The notes under the pieces were generated by a model. That model was not told the DNA's origin, searched no databases, and saw nothing but the letters and a program-made list of their open reading frames with translations. Shown here in pieces: positions 16,882 to 25,953 of a DNA stretch of 64,000 nt (the stretch's first letter is position 1; every line of letters starts with the position of its first letter). This DNA is from Ancylothrix sp036704045 (GTDB lineage Bacteria; Cyanobacteriota; Cyanobacteriia; Cyanobacteriales; Oscillatoriaceae), in contig DATNQM010000034.1 of the NCBI GenBank assembly GCA_036704045.1, positions 1 through 64,000 on the forward strand, written 5' to 3'. Both the position numbers and the translations under genes were made by a program.

Positions 16882-18207
16882 TTATAGTTGATTTTTAGCT
16901 TTAAGTTGCAGATATTTTTCTACTAATTGATCGCTGATTAAATTGGCCGGTGCATCCAAAACTAATACTCCTTTTTGTTTTAATTTTGCAAAGGCTAATT
17001 GACGCTGTGCTAATAAATCTAAGGCCACCGCACGGCCATAACTTGCAGTAATATCGGCCGTAAAATTATGGGCAATGTTGTCTACCTGTGGGTCTTTTAA
17101 TGTAACGCAAAACGGTAAATAACGAGGTGTTAAACGTACTAAGGCTGCTAATAATTCGTTTGAAGCGGTACTATCTACAATATCGGTAATTAAAACAACT
17201 AATGAGCGGCGATTATGTTGTTTCACAAACGTGGTTACAGCGCCTACATAATCGGGTTCTAATAACACCGGCTGAAGGGGGGTTAAACGTTCCAAAATCT
17301 TGTTAAAATGCCCTTGTCCGCGTTCTGGGGGTATGGAGGCTGCAATATTGCGATCAAATACTGTAACTCCGACTTTATCTCCCCGATTTAATCCTGTCAT
17401 TGCCAGCGATAAGGCGGCATTTAATCCCCAATCAAATCTTTTTAAACCTTGCACTTGGGCTGTCATTAACCGGCCTCTATCTAATAATATCATTAGAGTT
17501 TGTTCTTGTTCGGGTTCTAATACTCTTATTTGCAGAGGCATTTTATTAGGTGTAGCCAGTCGGCGTGCTGTTGCTTTCCAATCAATTAAACGCGGATCAT
17601 CACCAGAATTATATTCGCGTAATTCTGCAAATTCGGTGCCGCTACCAAATTTTCTGGCTTGTGTCATATTGCCGGTAGACAACAATGTTAAGCGAATTGT
17701 TAGGGATCGTAATCCAACTAAATCAGGGTAAACTTCTGCTTTAAAATTAGCTTTAATTTTCCATTGATGCCATGCTAAACCCCAGTTTCCAAGTTGTCTG
17801 GCTTGAATATCTCCCCACTCATATTCGCCTCGCTGAGAAGGTTTAACATTGTAGGTTAATTCGGTGGCTGTGTTGGATGGTAAGGATGTTTTAAGGATGG
17901 GATTATTTATTTCAAATTCTGGTGGATAATTATCACGAATTTGAAGGTTAATTGTGTGATTAACTGATTTTACCAACAAGAAAATAGGGTTTTCTCTACC
18001 AATAGAAAGCCGGTTTACCGGTTGGCGGGTAATTTCAGCCCGGTGATTTTTCACTTGCCAACTATCTAAAAAAACAAGCAATAAAATCAAAGCATTATAA
18101 ATTGAAGTTGCTATAAGACTAATTTGTTGATTAAAAGCAATAGCGAGCACAGGCGCAATTCCAATGCCTAAGATTAAAAGTAAATAAGCACGTTGGGAGG
18201 GAATCAT
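16882..18207 (-). CDS. DUF58-family protein
   Basis: This 441-aa protein has two N-terminal membrane segments (residues ~8-45), a beta-rich region, and the DUF58 signature GDDPRLIDWKATARR near 230. A VWA-like C-terminal half follows (LMILLDRGRLM, VVLITDIVD). DUF58 proteins pair with MoxR AAA ATPases, thought to act as chaperone-like remodelling systems. The MoxR gene is upstream on the same strand but separated by an inserted Uma2 gene. Convergent with the SpoIIM-like gene (18-base gap). Confidence 0.88.
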   Translation of the reverse strand: MIPSQRAYLLLILGIGIAPVLAIAFNQQISLIATSIYNALILLLVFLDSWQVKNHRAEITRQPVNRLSIGRENPIFLLVKSVNHTINLQIRDNYPPEFEINNPILKTSLPSNTATELTYNVKPSQRGEYEWGDIQARQLGNWGLAWHQWKIKANFKAEVYPDLVGLRSLTIRLTLLSTGNMTQARKFGSGTEFAELREYNSGDDPRLIDWKATARRLATPNKMPLQIRVLEPEQEQTLMILLDRGRLMTAQVQGLKRFDWGLNAALSLAMTGLNRGDKVGVTVFDRNIAASIPPERGQGHFNKILERLTPLQPVLLEPDYVGAVTTFVKQHNRRSLVVLITDIVDSTASNELLAALVRLTPRYLPFCVTLKDPQVDNIAHNFTADITASYGRAVALDLLAQRQLAFAKLKQKGVLVLDAPANLISDQLVEKYLQLKAKNQL

Positions 18208-18341
18208 AAGAGATTGTTGATAAAAAAGGTTTATTGCTGTTTATTATAGATTGTTTTTTGGGTTATCAAAACCGGCTTTCTTTAACAAACCGGCTTTTTC
18301 TGTGACATGATATAATTTTCACAAGCATTGAGGTTAAGGAT

Positions 18342-18920
18342 ATGTTAGCAACTCCTTTAACATTAAACTTAGATACGGTTCGTCTCACAGATGAACAATT
18401 TTACGAACTTTGTCAAAATAACCATGAATTAAAGTTTGAACGAAACAGCAAAGGAGGATTAATTATTATGTCCCCAGTCGGAGGAGAAAGTGGCAATCGT
18501 GAAGTACAATTAATGACGGACTTAGAAATATGGAATCGGCAAACAAAACTCGGTTACACCTTCAGTTCTTCCACCGTATTTAAGTTACCAAATGGTGCAG
18601 ATCGTTCTCCAGATGCAGCATGGATTAAACGCCAACGTTGGGAAGCACTTCCGCCAGAACAAAAACGCAAATTTCCCCCCATTGCACCAGATTTTGTGAT
18701 TGAATTAAGGTCAGAAACCGACAGCCTAAAAATGCTCAGAGAAAAAATGCAAGAATATATGGAGGCCGGTGTACAATTAGCGTGGTTAATTAATCCCCAA
18801 CAACAGCAAGTAGAAATTTATCGGCCCCAAAAAGAAATAGAAATACGAAATCTTCCCACAGAATTATCAGGAGAAAACGTATTACCAGACTTTAACTTAA
18901 ATTTATCGCTTTTCCTTTAG
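18342..18920 (+). CDS. Uma2-family restriction-endonuclease-fold protein
   Basis: This 192-aa protein (DUF820/Uma2) has the usual layout: LTDEQFYELCQNNHELKFER, SPVGGESG, then the PD-(D/E)XK-like core with RSPDAAWI, PDFVIELRSETD and KMQEYMEAGVQLAWLINP. Such genes are very numerous in cyanobacterial genomes and probably spread with mobile DNA. The cellular role is unknown. A good AAGGA ribosome site precedes the ATG. It lies on the opposite strand between DUF58 and MoxR, which normally sit together, so it is probably an insertion. Confidence 0.9.
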   Translation: MLATPLTLNLDTVRLTDEQFYELCQNNHELKFERNSKGGLIIMSPVGGESGNREVQLMTDLEIWNRQTKLGYTFSSSTVFKLPNGADRSPDAAWIKRQRWEALPPEQKRKFPPIAPDFVIELRSETDSLKMLREKMQEYMEAGVQLAWLINPQQQQVEIYRPQKEIEIRNLPTELSGENVLPDFNLNLSLFL

Positions 18921-19880
18921 TTATCTGGGCACCGGCACCCCATTTAACAAACCCTTCACAACCCCCTCAATTTGCACCCCATCTAACATAGATTCTGCCT
19001 TCAAAATTAGCCGGTGACGCAACAAAGGAACCGCCACCATCTTAATATCATCTGGAGTTACAAAATCCCGATTATTTAACCAAGCAACAGCCTTAGAAGC
19101 CTGCAACCAAGCAACACCAGAACGAGGAGAACCCCCCAAAGCTAAATCAGGATGTTTACGAGACTTTTGAACCAAATTCAACAAATAATCTAACACATTA
19201 TCAGCAACTTTTACTTCCCTAACTTCTAGCCGCGCCTGCAAAACATCCTCAACACTGGCAATTGGTTTAAGCTTCGCCAAATCTAGGCGACGCGATGCCG
19301 AATTAGCCTGACTATTCAACAACATTTTCTTCTCAGCTTTTGCCTCTGGATATTCCACCACCAACTTAAATAAAAACCGATCTAACTGCGCTTCTGGAAG
19401 CGGATAAGTACCCTCAAACTCCAAAGAATTTTGTGTTGCCATCACCCAAAACAAAGACGGTAAAGATAAACTTTCCCCATCCAAAGTAACCTGCTGTTCC
19501 TCCATTGCCTCCAACAAAGCCGCCTGAGTTTTTGGAGGAGTGCGATTAATTTCATCTGCCAGCAAAATTTCTGTAAAAATCGGCCCCTTTTTTAAAGAAA
19601 AACTCCGCGTACTTAAATCAAAAATATTCGTACCCAAAATATCCGCCGGCAAAATATCTGGAGTCAACTGAATCCTCCGAAAATCCGCTTGAATTAAACG
19701 CGCTAAAACCTGTGCCAAAAGAGTCTTACCAGTCCCTGGAACCCCCTCTAAAATTACATGACCACCCGCCAATAAAGCCACGATTAATTGCTCAACCAAC
19801 GCCGACTGTCCGACAATAATTTCATTAACAGCCCTACGGAGATTTGTAAATTGTTCATTAGTTTTAGCCATATTGTTCAA
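18921..19880 (-). CDS. MoxR-family AAA ATPase
   Basis: This 319-aa AAA_3 ATPase has Walker A GVPGTGKT (residues 46-53), Walker B LLADEINRTPPKTQAALLEAM, sensor region WVMATQNSLEFEGTYPLPEAQLDRF, and a C-terminal lid with ALGGSPRSG. MoxR ATPases act as chaperone-like partners of DUF58/VWA proteins in enzyme or membrane-complex maturation. The first ATG is used; an ATG three codons later is equally possible. It is downstream of the DUF4350 gene (85 bases) on the same strand. Confidence 0.92.
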   Translation of the reverse strand: MNNMAKTNEQFTNLRRAVNEIIVGQSALVEQLIVALLAGGHVILEGVPGTGKTLLAQVLARLIQADFRRIQLTPDILPADILGTNIFDLSTRSFSLKKGPIFTEILLADEINRTPPKTQAALLEAMEEQQVTLDGESLSLPSLFWVMATQNSLEFEGTYPLPEAQLDRFLFKLVVEYPEAKAEKKMLLNSQANSASRRLDLAKLKPIASVEDVLQARLEVREVKVADNVLDYLLNLVQKSRKHPDLALGGSPRSGVAWLQASKAVAWLNNRDFVTPDDIKMVAVPLLRHRLILKAESMLDGVQIEGVVKGLLNGVPVPR

Positions 19881-19965
19881 TTCCCCAAAATCCTAATTTT
19901 GTTAGTTTTTAAAAATCAATTACTAGCCATTGAAAAGGCAAAGTAAATTCCATCCTACACCACAA

Positions 19966-21075
19966 CTAACCCTTAAATAAACCCAGTCTTACCCTTTGCC
20001 ATTTTTCTAGCCAATTTTTTAAATAGCCCTTAGAAATTTTAGCCTTTTTTCCATTCATTTCCAACAAAGAACTTAACTCGGAAGCCGGTTTTCCAGTTTG
20101 GCTTACCCAAGCAGAAACTAAAGCCTTTGACGACAACAACTCTGACCCTAAACCCAGAGATTTTTGTAACTGCAACCTTTCTTCTTTTTCCAAAAGTTCT
20201 ATCACAAAATTACCCATTTCCGCCTTTTCTAAAACTCCCGCCGTCGCCCGAATATATGCCTCACTATTATCCAGCCCCGGCACCGTTAAACTTTGCGGTT
20301 TTCCCCAGCGTCGCCGCTGCGCTAAAACCCAAATTACAAATACAATTACTCCTTGTAAAATTGCCGTAAAAATTGGCGTTTTTAACAAATAACTAAACAT
20401 ATCGTCACGAGACTGTGCAGTTTTAGCAGTTTTATCTCGATAGCCGTGCATATACTCATCTACAAAAATCTGCTGATTTTCTTGGCTTAACAATTGTGCC
20501 AAAAACTCATAATTACCCGTTTCATTTTGATAAGCATTAGCCCCTAAATGCGGCGTAATAGAATTAATTACCACCCCTTTATCAATGGTTTTTTGCCAAA
20601 CTGCACTGCCAAAAGTATCTTCCAATAAACTTTTTTCTTCTTTCCTTTCACCAACTTTTAGACGGCGAGATGTTTCTATTTTTACCCCACCTAAATTGGA
20701 TTTTAAAAGAGAACTAAAAGGCGCTTCCGTAACTTGATTCCGAATACCCAAAACCACCAGCCTATTGCCTTTACCTATCCAGTCTATTTCTTGCCTACTT
20801 AAACGGCCCGAACTTAACCGCGAATTCACCCGCAATAAAGTAATATTTTTTTCTTGACTATCTACCAACTCTGCAAAGGTTTTTTGCCAGCGAAAAACCG
20901 GCGTTTTTCGGTTTTGCATATAGACATACCACGCCCCATAACCATCAGGAGAACGACCATAGGTTGAACCCACAGTTAAACGATTACTACTTGGTGCCAT
21001 TAACAACGTTAAAAACACCAATAATACTAAAGCAATTCCCACAAAAAACCAAATTTTTCTCTTAGAAAAACCCAT
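19966..21075 (-). CDS. DUF4350-type membrane-anchored protein
   Basis: This 369-aa protein has an N-terminal membrane segment (residues ~7-27, IWFFVGIALVLLVFLTLL), then TVGSTYGRSPDGYGAWYVY, which fits the DUF4350 domain. That domain resembles a glutamine-amidotransferase-like fold in MoxR clusters. A second membrane segment lies near 240-260 (IFTAILQGVIVFVIWVLA). The C-terminal ~100 residues are soluble. It is between the DUF4129 and MoxR genes on the same strand, a standard order for this cluster. Biochemical role unknown. Confidence 0.8.
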   Translation of the reverse strand: MGFSKRKIWFFVGIALVLLVFLTLLMAPSSNRLTVGSTYGRSPDGYGAWYVYMQNRKTPVFRWQKTFAELVDSQEKNITLLRVNSRLSSGRLSRQEIDWIGKGNRLVVLGIRNQVTEAPFSSLLKSNLGGVKIETSRRLKVGERKEEKSLLEDTFGSAVWQKTIDKGVVINSITPHLGANAYQNETGNYEFLAQLLSQENQQIFVDEYMHGYRDKTAKTAQSRDDMFSYLLKTPIFTAILQGVIVFVIWVLAQRRRWGKPQSLTVPGLDNSEAYIRATAGVLEKAEMGNFVIELLEKEERLQLQKSLGLGSELLSSKALVSAWVSQTGKPASELSSLLEMNGKKAKISKGYLKNWLEKWQRVRLGLFKG

Positions 21076-21111
21076 ATTTTATCCCCTAAAATATTAAGTT
21101 ATTTTTTCAAA

Positions 21112-21723
21112 TTACAACTTTTCTATTTTGCGAAAAGCCTCCTGACAACGCTCAAATTCCTCACCAGTCACCGGCATTTCTCCAAAACATAAACGTTCAT
21201 GGGTAGAAAGCAAAACTTCGCAACTTTTCCGGCCAGAAAAACGCTTTAACAATTCCCGATATTCCCCATCAGTTCGACTTGGTTGATTATCAACTGTACT
21301 GCTATCATTTAAACGCTCCAACATCGCCATATAAAGACAGCGCGAAGCCAAACCAAAATCACCTTCCCTACTCAACTTCGCAGCCTGTACAAGCCACTCA
21401 GCAGCCGTTGGCATCGGTTTTGCAGCTTGTTGGGCCGGTGTCGTCGAAGAACTCCCTAAACCCCTCAACCTCGCAAAAAAACCTGGCCATAGCCGCCAAA
21501 TCAGCCAACCAAACCAGACAATCAACAAAGCCAAAATCAGCCAAAACATCCCCTGCAAAAGCACCTCTACCCAACCAAAATTTATCTCCCCAAAAGAAGG
21601 CGGGGCTTTTGGCCCATTGAAATTAAGTTTAGAAAACTGTAACTCCACCCACTCAGCCACCTTTTGCTGAGTTTGTCCCAACTGCCAACCCAGGTTAGTA
21701 TTTTCAAAACTACCCGATTTCAT
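21112..21723 (-). CDS. DUF4129-type membrane protein
   Basis: This 203-aa protein has one membrane segment (around residues 60-82, MFWLILALLIVWFGWLIWRL) and a C-terminal soluble DUF4129-like region (LSREGDFGLASRCLYMAMLE, DGEYRELLKRF). I choose the ATG at 21723 rather than one 27 bases upstream because AGGGAGG lies 7 bases before it. First gene of the minus-strand DUF4129-DUF4350-MoxR-(Uma2)-DUF58 series. Function unknown; such proteins may relay signals to the MoxR/DUF58 pair. Confidence 0.8.
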   Translation of the reverse strand: MKSGSFENTNLGWQLGQTQQKVAEWVELQFSKLNFNGPKAPPSFGEINFGWVEVLLQGMFWLILALLIVWFGWLIWRLWPGFFARLRGLGSSSTTPAQQAAKPMPTAAEWLVQAAKLSREGDFGLASRCLYMAMLERLNDSSTVDNQPSRTDGEYRELLKRFSGRKSCEVLLSTHERLCFGEMPVTGEEFERCQEAFRKIEKL

Positions 21724-22040
21724 GAAACAAACCTCCCTTAATTCAATCAATAGAATCAGAAATTTAAAAATTTTGCATTACACTTACAACAAATAAACTT
21801 AAATAACCGCCTTCAAACCCATAACCTTATCGCCAAAAAACTACCCCATGTAGCATCAAGTTTTACGAACACCCCAAAAAAGCGCAAGCCATTATGAGTC
21901 ATGCTATAGAAGAAATTTCTTCCCAGCCTATCCTAGGCAAGCAGAAGAAAGCTCCATCCACTTTAAAAACTTGACAAAAACTTAAACTCTGTCAATAAAC
22001 TAACTTAACAGTTTTAACCCAGAACCAATCACCGCAGAAA
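21724..22040. other. intergenic, divergent promoters
   Basis: About 320 bases between the divergent DUF4129 and NADAR genes. A promoter for each is expected. I see no RNA gene, repeat or strong hairpin. Confidence 0.4.
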
Positions 22041-22499
22041 ATGACCATTTACTTTTATAAAGTTAGCGAACCCTACGGTTATTTATCCAACTTTTCACCC
22101 CATCCCATATACATAGACGGACTTAACTGGCCCACAGTAGAACATTATTATCAAGCCCAAAAATTTGTAACAAGTCAATGTGAAGAAATAATTCCCCTTA
22201 TTCACCGTGCCCCAACCCCCCAAGAAGCCGCCGCCCTTGGACGAGATCCCAGTCTAATTTTGCGCCCCGACTGGGAACAATCAAAATATAGTATTATGCG
22301 GCAAGCCGTCTTAACCAAATTTATCACCCATAAAGACATCCAAGCCTTGCTTATAGCAACCTGCGATGAAATAATTGTTGAAGACTCCCCGCGAGACTAT
22401 TACTGGGGGTGCGGAGCCGATAAAACAGGCCAAAATCAATTGGGAAAAATTTTAATGAGTGTGCGACTAGAAATAAGTCAACTCTTAAAACAACAATAG
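22041..22499 (+). CDS. NADAR-family (YbiA-like) N-glycosidase
   Basis: This 152-aa single-domain protein has the NADAR signatures YLSNFSPHPI, WPTVEHYYQAQKF, ALGRDPSLILRPDW, and near the C-terminus YYWGCGADKTGQNQLGKILM. Length and motifs match YbiA/RibX. Characterised members cleave the N-glycosidic bond of early riboflavin intermediates, or remove ADP-ribose from nucleobases in conflict systems. The small stand-alone form here looks like the housekeeping or damage-repair type. No obvious partner is adjacent. Confidence 0.9.
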   Translation: MTIYFYKVSEPYGYLSNFSPHPIYIDGLNWPTVEHYYQAQKFVTSQCEEIIPLIHRAPTPQEAAALGRDPSLILRPDWEQSKYSIMRQAVLTKFITHKDIQALLIATCDEIIVEDSPRDYYWGCGADKTGQNQLGKILMSVRLEISQLLKQQ

Positions 22500-22771
22500 G
22501 CACTTACTTTTTACTAATTCTGTCAAGAGTCCTTGAGAACTAAAAAGAAAGACACAAATCTTAAAATTTCTGGGCTAAAAGCGATCCCTCGCGGTCTCTT
22601 TGCCTTTTGTTGTCAGTTTTAGTTAGTTTACATTAAGCTAAAGGCTAAGCACGTTTTCTGAGTTTTTGATAAAAAAAATCAAAAATCAGGAAGTTATACG
22701 GATGTGCAACAAAGCCGAAAAATTTAATAATACAACCATCTAAAAAACAAAAAAATCTTAGCCCGCCAACA

Positions 22772-25531
22772 ATGAATACATTAAAAAATCTAGCAACAAA
22801 ACAGATAATACTAAACCAAGAAGTTTTATTAAACCGGATGACTAACCGGATAAGACAATCATTAGAATTGCAAGAAATTTTAGCAGCCACCGTCAACGAA
22901 ATGCGTTCGCTACTAAAAACCGACCGAGTAATGGCCTATCAATTTCACCCAGACGGTAGTGGTCAAGTCATCGCCGAGTCTGTTGACACCAGCCGGCTGC
23001 CCTCCATGCTAGGTCTACACTTCCCAGAAGACGACATTCCGCCCCAAGCCAGAGAACAATTCTTCAAAGGAGGAGTACGCTCCATCGTTGATGTTAAAAA
23101 CGAACAACTCACTTGGTCGGTTCCTAACCGTAGTGAAAACGGGGAAACCATCGCCACCTCAAACTTTAACTACCGGCCCGTAGACCCCTGTCACATAGCT
23201 TACCTGCAAGCAATGGGCATTCAATCATCCCTTGTGGTTCCCATCTTTGACGATGATGATTTATGGGGCTTACTTGTCTCTCACCATAGCCAATCACAAC
23301 TCATTTTTGAACAAGACTTAGAACTTGTTCAACAAGTAGCCGATCAAGTCTCTGTTGCTATCGCCCATTCAACGATGCTTAAAGTAGCCCGCCAAAAGCA
23401 ACAAAGAGAAGCTACTATCAACAGCATCGCCAGCTTGCTGCACGCCAGCCCTACCCTGCAACTACAAACCGCCCTCGAAGCTACCAACACCGCCCTTAAG
23501 GGTAGTGGTGGCAGACTCTACATCTGGGAAACACATCAACTCTTTACCTTCGGCGAACAACCTTCCTCGCCGCAAGCCTTGGAAAAACAACTTTTTTGGA
23601 CAGAGACAAAACAAAAAACCGAACCGCTTGTTATCCAAGATATCTACAAACATCCCGAACTTCAAAGTTTGATAAAAGCCTTTGAAACTACTCTTATCCG
23701 AGGAATGATTATAATTCCGCTACAGTACAGAAATCAATTTCTGGGCTACCTCAGCATCTTTCGTAATGAAATTGAAATTGAAAAATGGTGGGCCGGTCAC
23801 TATCCAACTCCAGAAAAACCTCAACGCCCCAGACAAACTTTTGAACCGAAAAGAGAAACTAAAAAAGGACAATCTTACCCCTGGAAACCAGAAGATGTCG
23901 AACTTGCTAAAGCTATTTCTAATCATTTTTCAATGGCAATTCAACAATACTTGCTTTATCAACAAGTGCAGCAATTAAATGCCAGCTTAGAAAACCAAGT
24001 CAAAGAACGTACGGCGCAACTACAACAAAGCCTCGAACTTACCCACGTCATCAAACAAATAACTAATCAAATTCGCAGTACCTTGGATCTTCAAACCATC
24101 CTCCAAACTATTGTTAAAGAAGTACGAAGCCTGCTTAATGCAGACCGAGTTGTGATTTATCAGCTAGAACCAGACTGTAGCGGGAAAGTTACTGTAGAAG
24201 ATAAAACAGACGAATTTTCTTCGGTTTTGGGAATAGAAACTAATACAGATTGTTTTCCTCATAAAAATGTCAACGACTATTTACAAGGCAAAACCAGAGC
24301 AATTAATGATGTTGAAAAAGAAAATTTAAGCGACTGTCACCGCGAATTTTTACAAGGTATTGAAGTAAAAGCAAACCTAATGGTGCCGATTATTATGGAT
24401 GGTCAATTGTGGGGTTTGTTGATTGCTCACTGTTGCAAAACGCCTCGTTATTGGTATAGCCATGAAATTCATACACTGCAACAACTAGCTAGTCAAGCTG
24501 CCATTGCCATTCAACAAGCAGAACTTTACGAACAAAGCCAAGCTGCTGCTAATGCAGCCCGTTCCCACGCTCGACAACTTGCAGAAACTTTAGATAACTT
24601 ACAACAAATACAAACCCAACTTATCCAAAGTGAAAAAATGTCTTCTCTTGGTCAGTTAGTGGCCGGTGTTGCTCACGAAATTAATAATCCTGTTAATTTT
24701 ATTAATGGCAACCTTATCCATGCTAGTGAATATGCCAAAAATTTGCTTGATCTTTTGCAATTATATCAGCAACGTTATCCCCATCCCGATGCAGAAATTG
24801 AGCAATTAATCGAAGATATAGAATTGGATTTTATTATTGATGACTTGCCTAAAATGCTTTCTTCTATGCAAGTTGGTGCTGATCGGATTCGTCAAATTGT
24901 TCTTTCATTACGCAATTTTTCTCGACTGGAACAATCGGAAATGAAGCCGGTTGATATCCATGAAGGTATCGATAGCACTTTAATGATTATCCATCACCGG
25001 CTCAAAATTAAGCCAGATCGCCCCGGAATTAGATTGGTTAAAGAATATGGAAATTTACCTTTGGTGGAGTGTTTTGCCGGTTCGTTAAATCAAGTGTTTA
25101 TGAACGTTATTAGTAACGCTATTGATGCTCTTGATGAATACGACAAACAGCGCAGCCTTGCGGATATTCAAGCTAAACCTAGCCAAATTACTATCCGTAC
25201 TTCTGTTGTGACCCGCAATGGTTTACTCTCTTCTAACTCTCAACCTTTGTCAGATGACAATATCCCCTATGCAGAAATTTTGATAACAGATAATGGCCCC
25301 GGAATGTCTGAGTCAATTAGAGAAAAAATTTTTGAACCTTTTTTTACTACCAAAGATATTGGTAAAGGTACCGGCATGGGTTTATCTATTAGCAGGCAAA
25401 TTGTTGTGGATAAACATAGTGGATGTTTTGAGTGCCGGTCTCAAATTAATAAAGGTACAGAATTTTCTATCCAAATTCCCATTGTTCAGTCTAATTCAAA
25501 TGTTGCGCTCGCAGCATCTAATAATGTATAA
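22772..25531 (+). CDS. Cph2-like phytochrome/cyanobacteriochrome histidine kinase
   Basis: This 919-aa protein has GAF1 (~20-200) with DDIPPQAR and a phytochrome-type bilin site PCHIAYL (Cys140-His141). A PHY-like GAF2 (~210-400) contains a tongue-like stretch with PRQTF (~353) and SYPWKPEDVELAKAI. GAF3 (~425-590) has a second candidate bilin Cys in DCHREFLQ (Cys522). A coiled linker leads to a HisKA domain with the phospho-acceptor in VAHEINNP (His635). The HATPase has N box QVFMNVISNAIDAL, DNGPGM, and a complete lid with FFTTKDIGKGTGMGLSIS. No N-terminal PAS is present, as in Cph2 phytochromes. It would be a soluble light sensor kinase. No response regulator is adjacent. Bilin attachment at either GAF is inferred. 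Confidence 0.88.
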   Translation: MNTLKNLATKQIILNQEVLLNRMTNRIRQSLELQEILAATVNEMRSLLKTDRVMAYQFHPDGSGQVIAESVDTSRLPSMLGLHFPEDDIPPQAREQFFKGGVRSIVDVKNEQLTWSVPNRSENGETIATSNFNYRPVDPCHIAYLQAMGIQSSLVVPIFDDDDLWGLLVSHHSQSQLIFEQDLELVQQVADQVSVAIAHSTMLKVARQKQQREATINSIASLLHASPTLQLQTALEATNTALKGSGGRLYIWETHQLFTFGEQPSSPQALEKQLFWTETKQKTEPLVIQDIYKHPELQSLIKAFETTLIRGMIIIPLQYRNQFLGYLSIFRNEIEIEKWWAGHYPTPEKPQRPRQTFEPKRETKKGQSYPWKPEDVELAKAISNHFSMAIQQYLLYQQVQQLNASLENQVKERTAQLQQSLELTHVIKQITNQIRSTLDLQTILQTIVKEVRSLLNADRVVIYQLEPDCSGKVTVEDKTDEFSSVLGIETNTDCFPHKNVNDYLQGKTRAINDVEKENLSDCHREFLQGIEVKANLMVPIIMDGQLWGLLIAHCCKTPRYWYSHEIHTLQQLASQAAIAIQQAELYEQSQAAANAARSHARQLAETLDNLQQIQTQLIQSEKMSSLGQLVAGVAHEINNPVNFINGNLIHASEYAKNLLDLLQLYQQRYPHPDAEIEQLIEDIELDFIIDDLPKMLSSMQVGADRIRQIVLSLRNFSRLEQSEMKPVDIHEGIDSTLMIIHHRLKIKPDRPGIRLVKEYGNLPLVECFAGSLNQVFMNVISNAIDALDEYDKQRSLADIQAKPSQITIRTSVVTRNGLLSSNSQPLSDDNIPYAEILITDNGPGMSESIREKIFEPFFTTKDIGKGTGMGLSISRQIVVDKHSGCFECRSQINKGTEFSIQIPIVQSNSNVALAASNNV

Positions 25532-25953
25532 AATCACTTTTAAACCTATAGCAGTCAGTTTCAAATTTTTTTGAATGGAGATTATTACAGAGTAAACTGG
25601 TTTCTTTAAAACGGGCCGGTCAAGATTGCTTTTTTTTAGGAAAAAGTCTATAATTCCAGGAAACTTAAATCTTCCCCTCAAAAATTTTGTAAACGACTCT
25701 TTAGCGAGGTCAACTTTAATAAAATATTTCCCTGCAAATTTATCGAAAATCTGTTTGCCAGTAAACTTGGGTTGCTAATTATATAGTTTTTTAGTCAAAT
25801 ATTAAGATTGATTAGGAACATAATTTGTCGAATCCAAAAAACTCACTGGCAACTTTTTTTCTTTACTTTTTTGTTACGCAAAATTTAAGTATCTTAAAGA
25901 TGGTAGTAGCTAAAATATGATAAATTGCCAATTCAGAAGGAAAAGTTAAAAAT
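25532..25953. other. intergenic between the two phytochrome kinases
   Basis: These 422 AT-rich bases show no RNA gene or clear hairpin. A promoter for the downstream kinase gene likely lies in the last ~150 bases, before an AAGGA ribosome site about 13 bases upstream of the ATG at 25954. Confidence 0.4.

Noticed and set aside
18258..18297. AAACCGGC repeat before the Uma2 gene, as a hairpin terminator
   Set aside because: The two AAACCGGCTTT units are direct, not inverted, so they do not form a simple stem.
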